Below are positions 42,336 through 48,795 of a stretch of 64,000 bases of DNA, one piece after another (positions within the stretch are counted from its first letter, which is position 1; every line of letters begins with the position of its first letter). A program made the position numbers and the translations under genes. This DNA comes from Halobaculum limi (lineage in GTDB: Archaea; Halobacteriota; Halobacteria; Halobacteriales; Haloferacaceae), in NCBI RefSeq assembly GCF_029490015.1, contig NZ_CP120468.1:1116001-1180000 (forward strand), given 5' to 3'. The notes under the pieces are model-generated. The model saw nothing but the letters and a program-made list of their open reading frames with translations. It did not search any database and had not been told where the DNA came from.

Positions 42336-42381
42336 TTCTGGTGAGGAACCCTTACCACGTCGCCCGCCGAAGCGCCGACGA

Positions 42382-43221
42382 ATGAGCGACACCCGGCACA
42401 CGGCGTCGAAGCCGAAGGTGAAGGCGTACATGACCCGTGACGTGGCGACGGTGTCGCCCGACGACACGGTTCGCGAGGCGGCCGAGCGAATCATCGACAG
42501 CAACCACAACGGCTTCCCCGTCACCGACGGGCGGACGGTCGTCGGCTTCGTCTCCGCGCGTGACCTCCTGTTGACCGACACCGACGCGCCGGTGTTCACC
42601 GTGATGAGCGACGACATCATCGTCGCGCACCCGGAGATGAACGTCAACGACGCCGCCCGGGTCATCCTGCGGTCGGGCATCCAGAAACTCCCCGTCGTCG
42701 ACGATGCGGGCAACCTCGTCGGCATCATCTCTAACACAGACGTGATCCGCTCACAGATCGAACGAGCGACGCCTGAGAAGGTTGGGAAACTGATGCGGAC
42801 GCTCGAAGAGATTCACGGCGTCGGCACGACCGAGGAGCGCCGAACAGTGTCGCTCAGTGCGCTGTTACCGACGCAGGCGCGCGTGTACGCCGACGAGTTG
42901 GAGGGTCGCCGCTACGAACTCGAACGCGGACTGGCGGAACCCCTCGTCGTCATCGACAACCCCAACGAGAGCGGCGAACTCGAAGACGACGGCACGCTCG
43001 TCCTCGCCGACGGTCACCACCGCGTGATGGCGGCCCACCGCCTCGGCATCGAGGAGATGGACGCGTACGTCATCGTCATCGCCGACCACGTCGACTTGGG
43101 GATGGCTAAGACCGCCCGCAAGGAGGGACTCGGTTCGATCACCGACATCGAGGTGGTCGACTACGCGCGCCACCCACTTGTCGAGACGACCAAACGCTTC
43201 CAGTCCGAGGACGGCGACTGA
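42382..43221 (+). CDS. CBS-pair protein with ParB-like domain
   Basis: 279 residues. Two CBS motifs (about 16-125) are seen as YMTRDVATVSPDDTVREAAERI...GFVSARDLL and VMSDDIIVAHPEMNVNDAARVIL...GIISNTDVI. A C-terminal ParB/Srx-like domain follows, with VSLSALLPTQARVY and the nucleotide motif LADGHHRVMAAHRLG. CBS pairs usually bind adenine nucleotides and tune a partner domain. ParB-type domains bind CTP or act as nucleases. No ParA or origin is adjacent, so a chromosome-partition role is unproven. It lies 46 bases after the DHH gene in the same direction. Confidence 0.87.
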   Translation: MSDTRHTASKPKVKAYMTRDVATVSPDDTVREAAERIIDSNHNGFPVTDGRTVVGFVSARDLLLTDTDAPVFTVMSDDIIVAHPEMNVNDAARVILRSGIQKLPVVDDAGNLVGIISNTDVIRSQIERATPEKVGKLMRTLEEIHGVGTTEERRTVSLSALLPTQARVYADELEGRRYELERGLAEPLVVIDNPNESGELEDDGTLVLADGHHRVMAAHRLGIEEMDAYVIVIADHVDLGMAKTARKEGLGSITDIEVVDYARHPLVETTKRFQSEDGD

Positions 43222-43253
43222 CGACGACGGTCCTCAACTGCGGTCGCCCCCGG

Positions 43254-43490
43254 TTACGCCGCGTCGTCGCGGTCGAACTCGACTTTCCACTCCGCGAGCA
43301 ACGCCTCGGCGTCCGTTCGGTCCTCGACACGCTGACGGCGGTACGCTCGCCCGTCTGGTGCCTGTTCGAGTCTGTCCACACGGACGACGACGCTCCCGTC
43401 TGCGTGTTCGCGGAGACGGATCGTCGCGAGTCCGTCCGCACGCTCCCACTCGTCGTACCGGTCGGTCGTCTCGACGGGGCTCCAACCCAT
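43254..43490 (-). CDS. small conserved haloarchaeal protein
   Basis: A 78-residue acidic protein starting MGWSPVETTDRYDEWERADG and running through IRLREHADGSVVVRVDRLEQAP to a Glu/Asp-rich end. The pattern suggests one small alpha-beta domain; role unknown. ATG at 43490 is favoured by protein pattern and a TTAAT box 26-30 bases upstream. However, an in-frame ATG at 43559 overlaps the stop of the upstream zinc-ribbon gene as ATGA and would add 23 Gly/Thr/Arg-rich residues, so the longer form may be made by coupling. Confidence 0.75.
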   Translation of the reverse strand: MGWSPVETTDRYDEWERADGLATIRLREHADGSVVVRVDRLEQAPDGRAYRRQRVEDRTDAEALLAEWKVEFDRDDAA

Positions 43491-43555
43491 ACCGACCGTT
43501 CGCGTGCTCCGGGTGTTAATTCGGGGGGTTTGCCCGCCCTCGTTGCTCCCCTCGG

Positions 43556-43768
43556 TCATTGGATGGCTCCTCCTGCGGCGAACCGCAAGCCCGTCAGCGG
43601 ACTTTGCGTCGCCCCACACTCCGGGCAGATACTGTACCCGAGTATGTCGTAGTCGACCCACGTTGACGGCACGCGCGTCCGGCAGCAGGAACACTCGAAC
43701 GTCGACTGCTTGGGGAGTGCTTGGGTCACCGACTCGTGCATAGCCGGGGTTGTGACGGGGTCGTCCAT
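43556..43768 (-). CDS. small zinc-ribbon protein
   Basis: A 70-residue protein with two cysteine knuckles, CSCC (about 26-29) and CPEC (about 48-51), as in a single zinc ribbon. The middle VPSTWVDYDILGYSI and the end LTGLRFAAGGAIQ show no catalytic motif. It ends four bases inside a possible start of the next gene. Function unknown; small haloarchaeal zinc-finger proteins often act in regulation. The 43769-43970 gap (202 bases) between its start and the subtilisin end holds no gene. Confidence 0.75.
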   Translation of the reverse strand: MDDPVTTPAMHESVTQALPKQSTFECSCCRTRVPSTWVDYDILGYSICPECGATQSPLTGLRFAAGGAIQ

Positions 43769-43970
43769 AGTTGTACGGCGACTAACCAGGCCATACGTGG
43801 CCGTTTGGGCCCTCTCGATCGCTCGACGGGTTCTGGTCAGTCGGAGCGAGTGGCCGAACGAGCGTCCTCGCGTCGGTCGGTGACGTCGTACGCGAACGGC
43901 GGGTACATACGTCGACCAGAAGGAATTTGCGACGGGATTCGTGGAGGGGACTCGGTCGGAAGCGGCCGAG

Positions 43971-45317
43971 TTACAGCGCGTCGACGATGTTGAGGTAGCC
44001 CGACCCGTAGTACGTCTTGTCGTACCCGTCGGGGACGTCGGCGGCCCGTTTTAGTGCGCTCTCGAGTTGGTTCGCGTTGTAGTCGGGGTTCACGCTCTTG
44101 ACGAGGGCGGCCGCGCCCGCGACGTTCGGCGCGGCCATCGAGGTGCCGGCCTTCCAGGCGTATCCCGGTTCGGAGCCGACGTAGTTGCCGTCGTCGTCGG
44201 TCAGGGGAGTCGAGACAGTGTTGAACACGAGGTCCCACGCGTACGCAGGGATCTCATCGACGAGTGGAGCGAGGTACCTGTCGTTGATACGGTAGTCACC
44301 GCCGGGGGCGGCGAGATCGACTGCGTTTGTCCCGTAGTTCGTGTAGTTCGACGGTGACTCCGGCGATGCTTCGAGGTCTTCCCCCGCGAACAGCGCGTAG
44401 CCGTAGCCGACCGGGCCGGTCGCTGCCACAGAGAGTGCCTGTGCGCCCTCGTTCGGCAGGCTGATCACGTTCCCGTCGTGTTGGAGGTCGGCGGCTTCGT
44501 TGCCCGCGGAGATGACGAGGAGCGTGCCTTCCTTGTTCGCGTACGTCATCGCCTTGTTGACCATCCCGCCGTAGAAGCTCCCGAGTCCCTCTCGAGGGAT
44601 CGGGTACGCGCCGAGAGATAGGTTCGCCACGTCACAGTCGTCCCGGGCCGCCTGTACGACGGCGGCGAGGAGGATAGAGAACGCGCCGTTCGTGCCACCG
44701 AAGTCGGAGAACACACGATAATCGACTAAGTCCGTCGCCGGAGCGGTTCCGGCGACACCGGTCGTCCCTGCCGTCTGTGCCGCGGCGATGCCCGCGACGT
44801 GGGTCCCGTGGTCGCCACCACCGGGGACACCCGCACCGAGGCTGTCTCCGGTGAAGTCCCGAGACAGGTCGGTATTCACTTCGAGATCGGGGTGGCTGGC
44901 GTCGACGCCCGAGTCGATGACCGCGAGCCGCGTCCCTTCACCTTTCGTAGTCTGGTGAGCGGTCGGGACGTCGAGGTCCTGCTTGTCCCACTGGTACGCA
45001 TAGGACTCGTCGTCTACGGCCTCACCTTCGTACGCTTGTGACTTCACAGAGGGATCTGCGGTCTCGATTTCGAGGTCCGGTGCGTACGACTTCACCGCCC
45101 TCGACTGTTGCACGTCCGACTCGCTGCCGCGGACGACAGCACAGCCAATCTCGGGGAGGTCGAAGACGATGTCGAGGTCGGAGAGTCGTTTCTCCTCCTC
45201 CGTCTTCACGATGAACCGATCCGACCGCTCCGCCGCTACCACAGTCGACCCGGCGAAGGCGCCGCCGAGTACACTGCCGCTGAGCTTCAGGAAGGTCCGT
45301 CGGTTATGGCCTGCCAT
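43971..45317 (-). CDS. subtilisin-like serine protease (S8, halolysin type)
   Basis: 448 residues. The twin-arginine signal (NRRTFLKLSGSVLGGAFAG) sends the folded enzyme out by the Tat route. A propeptide (about 30-105) precedes the mature domain. The catalytic residues are Asp135 (VIDSGVDASH), His170 (DHGTHVAG), oxyanion Asn273 (ISAGNEA) and Ser393 (AGTSMAAP). There is no C-terminal PPC or other extension, so it is shorter than classical halolysins. ACTTATA lies 24-30 bases before the start. An imperfect hairpin (43951-43970) right after the stop may end the transcript. Confidence 0.95.
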   Translation of the reverse strand: MAGHNRRTFLKLSGSVLGGAFAGSTVVAAERSDRFIVKTEEEKRLSDLDIVFDLPEIGCAVVRGSESDVQQSRAVKSYAPDLEIETADPSVKSQAYEGEAVDDESYAYQWDKQDLDVPTAHQTTKGEGTRLAVIDSGVDASHPDLEVNTDLSRDFTGDSLGAGVPGGGDHGTHVAGIAAAQTAGTTGVAGTAPATDLVDYRVFSDFGGTNGAFSILLAAVVQAARDDCDVANLSLGAYPIPREGLGSFYGGMVNKAMTYANKEGTLLVISAGNEAADLQHDGNVISLPNEGAQALSVAATGPVGYGYALFAGEDLEASPESPSNYTNYGTNAVDLAAPGGDYRINDRYLAPLVDEIPAYAWDLVFNTVSTPLTDDDGNYVGSEPGYAWKAGTSMAAPNVAGAAALVKSVNPDYNANQLESALKRAADVPDGYDKTYYGSGYLNIVDAL

Positions 45318-45606
45318 ACCACATCCTCGATTTTGTCATCTATAAGTATTTGTAACTAATGTAGAATAGTATCCAAATTTATGCTATATATCAATACTGT
45401 GTGTACCCGACCACGCTGGTAGGTGAGGCGTGGCGTCGGTGACGAACGTTGGCAGCGTGACGGCCGAGTTCTCGACGACCGGGGTGCGTCGTCTCCTCAC
45501 CCGACACAGTGGAAGCCATCGCCGACGAACGAGAAGATCCACGTGACCTGACGACTTCGTCGTAATCCTCCGAAACAGTCGCTGGTCCCGCTACCGAGTG
45601 TACGGG
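45318..45606. other. AT-rich intergenic region upstream of the subtilisin gene
   Basis: No gene supported. Positions about 45330-45405 are clearly AT-rich (runs such as ATGCTATATATCAATA), in sharp contrast to the GC-rich surroundings, and form the upstream control region of the protease. The rest is GC-rich, with a small inverted repeat GACGA-CT-TCGTC (45550-45561) that could end the aldo/keto reductase transcript. Confidence 0.7.
45341..45347 (-). promoter_or_regulatory. TATA box of the subtilisin gene
   Basis: Minus-strand ACTTATA at 24-30 bases before the ATG at 45317, the spacing of a leaderless haloarchaeal promoter. It sits at the edge of a strongly AT-rich island. Confidence 0.65.
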
Positions 45607-46584
45607 TTACTCGTGGCCCGAGACGCGAACCGGCTGATACGGCTCTTCTAAGTACTCCATCTCCGAGGTGGACAGCGAGATGTCGAGCGCCTCCACCGCA
45701 TCCTCGAGGTGTTCGACGCTCGTGGTCCCGACGATGGGCGCGTCTACCTCCTCTTGTTCGAACAGCCACGCCAACGCGATCTGTGCCATCTTCACGCCCT
45801 TCTCGTCGGCCAACTTCTCGACGCGGGCGTTGATCTCGTCGCCGCCACCCTCCAGGTACGGGTGGCGACGGGCGTGTTCTTCGCTCTCGCCGCGCGTCGT
45901 GGAGTCCAGTTCCGCGACGGGACGCGTGAGCCACCCACGCGCGAGCGGCGACCACGGGATGACGCCGACGCTCTCTCGATCGCACAACGGGAGCATCTCC
46001 CGTTCCTCCTCGCGATACAGCAGGTTGTAGTGATTCTGCATCGTCGCGTACCGCTCCAGTCCGAGGCGGTCGGCGGCGTGTAGCGCCTCCGCGAACTGGT
46101 GGGCCCACATCGACGACGCGCCGACGTAGCGAGCCTTCCGGTGGCGGACGGCCTCGTCGAGTGCCTCGATGGTCGCCTCGATGGGCGTGTCGTAGTCCCA
46201 GCGGTGTGTCTGGTACAGGTCGACCGTGTCCATCCCCAGTCGCTCTAGAGAGTTGTCGAGTTCCTGTTGGATGGCCTTGCGCGAGAGACCGCCGGAGTTG
46301 GGGTCTCCGTCGCGCATCTGGAAGTACCCCTTCGTCGCGACGACGAACTCGTCGCGGTCGTACTCGCCCAACGCTTCCCCGAGCACTCGCTCGGACTCGC
46401 CCGCCGAGTACATGTTGGCGGTGTCGAAGAAGTTGACCCCCAACTCGACCGCGCGGTCGACGAGTTCCGTCCCCTCCTCCTCGCCGAGGACCCAGTCGCG
46501 CCAGTCGGGGTCGCCGAAGCTCATACAGCCCAGGCAGATGCGCGAGACGGTCATTCCCGTGTCTCCGAGGGTGGTGTACTCCAT
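45607..46584 (-). CDS. aldo/keto reductase
   Basis: A 325-residue NADPH-dependent TIM-barrel reductase. The family pattern is complete: ICLGCMSFGDP, the catalytic Asp/Tyr in NFFDTANMYSAGESE, Lys in VATKGYF, His in QTHRWDYDTP, and the cofactor end PIVGTTSVEHLEDAV. It belongs to the YajO/AKR-type group with the CMSFG opening. Start at ATG 46584; the long upstream open frame overlaps two plus-strand genes and is rejected. Substrate unknown. Confidence 0.93.
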   Translation of the reverse strand: MEYTTLGDTGMTVSRICLGCMSFGDPDWRDWVLGEEEGTELVDRAVELGVNFFDTANMYSAGESERVLGEALGEYDRDEFVVATKGYFQMRDGDPNSGGLSRKAIQQELDNSLERLGMDTVDLYQTHRWDYDTPIEATIEALDEAVRHRKARYVGASSMWAHQFAEALHAADRLGLERYATMQNHYNLLYREEEREMLPLCDRESVGVIPWSPLARGWLTRPVAELDSTTRGESEEHARRHPYLEGGGDEINARVEKLADEKGVKMAQIALAWLFEQEEVDAPIVGTTSVEHLEDAVEALDISLSTSEMEYLEEPYQPVRVSGHE

Positions 46585-46719
46585 ACGCGAGGCTCTCGGG
46601 GGGAGGACAAAAACCCGCGTGCCAGTGGTGACTGCCGCCGTCGGTAGCCGAGTCGTCCGACGGTCCCCCCAGTTGTCGACCGCCCAAGACTTATTCCGTC
46701 CCCCGCGGAAGCCGCGACT

Positions 46720-46944
46720 ATGGCATCCGAGCCCTCCACCGGTGGCGACCACGGCTGTCCGAAGTGCGACCACACCGATGCCGAGGTCGGCACCATCTCG
46801 ACGACTGGCGGCGGTCTGAGCAAGATGTTCGACATCCAGACGAACAAGTTCCGGGTCGTCTCGTGTACGAACTGCGGCTACTCGGAACTGTACCGCGACA
46901 CCGGGTCGAGCGGCAGCGACATCGTCGACGTGTTCTTCGGGTAG
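46720..46944 (+). CDS. zinc-ribbon protein (DUF2082-like)
   Basis: A 74-residue protein with CPKC and CTNC knuckles around GTISTTGGGLSKMFDIQTNKF, ending GSDIVDVFFG. This closely fits the zinc-ribbon nucleic-acid-binding-type family DUF2082. No function is established for it. CTTATTC at 46690-46696 lies 24-30 bases before the ATG, so it is probably leaderless. The next small gene begins at the base after its stop. Confidence 0.88.
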   Translation: MASEPSTGGDHGCPKCDHTDAEVGTISTTGGGLSKMFDIQTNKFRVVSCTNCGYSELYRDTGSSGSDIVDVFFG

Positions 46945-47109
46945 ATGGCGGCTGTCGGCATCGCGTCCGTCGTCTTCCTCCTGCTCGCGCTCGCCGTGCC
47001 GCTGGCGCTGTACCTCCTCGTGCGCGAGGAACGGGAGCGCGACGCCGCAGACGTCCGCGACCGCGAGTCCGCAGAGCGGGCCGCACGCCGCGACACCCGC
47101 GAGCGGTAA
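46945..47109 (+). CDS. small single-pass membrane protein (54 aa)
   Basis: 54 residues: one hydrophobic helix (about 5-26, SVVFLLLALAVPLALYLLV) followed by a highly charged Arg/Glu/Asp tail. The ATG directly abuts the stop of the zinc-ribbon gene, so the two are co-transcribed. No family recognised. The 47110-47259 stretch behind it is a pyrimidine-rich leader region of the photolyase gene without a further gene. Confidence 0.65.
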   Translation: MAAVGIASVVFLLLALAVPLALYLLVREERERDAADVRDRESAERAARRDTRER

Positions 47110-47259
47110 CCGGGGTGGCGACGCCCCCCTAGGCGCACATCTGCCACAACGGCCTTTGTCGATGCCGCCGTAGTTGATCACACGCGATCCGACCGACAGC
47201 ACCGCTTTCACAGCAGCACGCCCATCCGTTCCCGCACTCATCACTCACCACACACCACT

Positions 47260-48792
47260 ATGACCGTCTGGCTCCTCGGCGACCAACTGTACCCGGACGC
47301 CGCACCGCTGCAGTCTGCCGACCACGTCCTACTGATCGAGGCACACGGCTTCGCCGAGCGGATGCCGTACCACCCGCAGAAACTCACGCTCGTCTTCTCC
47401 GCGATGCGACACGTCCGCGACGACCTTCGCGACGCAGGCTACGACGTGACGTACATCGAGGCGGAGTCGTTCGGCGACGGCCTCGACGCCTACTTCGAGG
47501 CGAACCCTGGCGACTCGTTGGTGCTCCAGCGACCGCCGAGCCACGGCGCGGGTGAGCGACTGAAGCGACTGGTCGAGGAACGTGGCGGCGACTGCACGCT
47601 CGTCGAGAACGACTGCTTCCTCACGACACCCGCCGAGTGGGACGACTGGACCGACGCGGACGGCGGGTCGGGCGCGACGTATCGCCAGGAGCACTGGTAC
47701 CGGCACGTCCGCCGGGAGACGGGCATCCTGATGGACGACGGTAACCCCGTCGGCGGCGAGTGGAACTACGACGACGAGAATCGCGAGACGCCGCCCGACG
47801 ACTGGTCGCCGCCGCCGATACCGGAGTTCGAGGCCGACGAGACGACGCGAGAGGTCCACGAGTTCGTCACCGACCGCTACGACGACCACTGGGGGAGTGC
47901 CGACCTCGCGGAGTTCGTGTGGCCGGTCACTCGCGAGGAGGCGTTGCAGGCGCTGGAGCAGTTCGTCGCCGTCCGCCTCCCGGAGTTTGGGCCGTATCAG
48001 GACGCGATGGTGGAGGGTGAGTGGGCGCTTGATCACTCGCTGCTGTCGCCCGCCATCAACCTCGGCCTCCTGCACCCGCGTGAGGTGGTCGACGCGGTAG
48101 TGGAGGCGTACCACGACGGCGTCGACGGCGACGGTCCCGAGATTCCGCTCAACTCCGTGGAGGGGTTCGTCCGGCAGGTCATCGGGTGGCGGGAGTTCAT
48201 GCGCCACGTCTACCGCGAGGCGATGCCGGAGATGGCCGAGGCGAACCAACTCGACCAGACCGAACCGCTCCCGGAGGCGTACTGGACCGGTGAGACCGAC
48301 ATGACGTGTCTCTCGGAGTCGGTCGGACACGTCCGCGACCACGGCTACGCGCACCACATCGAGCGCCTGATGGTGCTATCGAACTTCGCGCTCGTGTACG
48401 GGGCGGACCCGCAGGAACTGAACCGCTGGTTCCACCTGGGCTTCGTCGACGCCTTCCACTGGGTGACGACGCCGAACGTCGTCGGGATGGGGTCGTTCGC
48501 GACGGACGTCCTCTCCTCGAAGCCGTACGCCTCCTCTGGGAACTACGTCAACAAGATGAGCGACTACTGCTCGTCGTGCCCGTACTACCACACCAAGACA
48601 ACCGGCGAGGGCGCGTGCCCGTTCAACGCCCTCTACTGGGACTTCCTCAAGCGCAACGAGGAAGTCCTGCGCGGCACCGGGCGGATGGGGCTGATGTACT
48701 CCCACGTCGACGGGAAAGACGACGAGGAGTGGGACGCGATCCGTGAACGAGCAGACGACCTCCGCGAGATGGGCGCGAACGGGACGCTGTAA
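47260..48792 (+). CDS. Fe-S photolyase/cryptochrome-related protein (PhrB type)
   Basis: A 510-residue member of the deoxyribodipyrimidine photolyase-related family (FeS-BCP/CryPro). The N-terminal alpha/beta domain begins TVWLLGDQLYPD. The C-terminal helical FAD domain carries QVIGWREFMRHVYRE and NRWFHLGFVDAFHWV. Cys350, Cys437, Cys440 and Cys453 (MTCLSES; CSSCPYY; GACPF) match the spacing of the [4Fe-4S] ligands known in bacterial PhrB, a (6-4) photolyase. Light-driven DNA repair is the likely role; a photoreceptor role cannot be excluded. It is preceded by a 150-base pyrimidine-rich gap. Confidence 0.93.
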   Translation: MTVWLLGDQLYPDAAPLQSADHVLLIEAHGFAERMPYHPQKLTLVFSAMRHVRDDLRDAGYDVTYIEAESFGDGLDAYFEANPGDSLVLQRPPSHGAGERLKRLVEERGGDCTLVENDCFLTTPAEWDDWTDADGGSGATYRQEHWYRHVRRETGILMDDGNPVGGEWNYDDENRETPPDDWSPPPIPEFEADETTREVHEFVTDRYDDHWGSADLAEFVWPVTREEALQALEQFVAVRLPEFGPYQDAMVEGEWALDHSLLSPAINLGLLHPREVVDAVVEAYHDGVDGDGPEIPLNSVEGFVRQVIGWREFMRHVYREAMPEMAEANQLDQTEPLPEAYWTGETDMTCLSESVGHVRDHGYAHHIERLMVLSNFALVYGADPQELNRWFHLGFVDAFHWVTTPNVVGMGSFATDVLSSKPYASSGNYVNKMSDYCSSCPYYHTKTTGEGACPFNALYWDFLKRNEEVLRGTGRMGLMYSHVDGKDDEEWDAIRERADDLREMGANGTL

Positions 48793-48795
48793 GCC

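Noticed and set aside
46585-47244. An upstream extension of the aldo/keto reductase at 45607
   Set aside because: It would cover two plus-strand genes and has no family similarity; the reductase fold starts at 46584.
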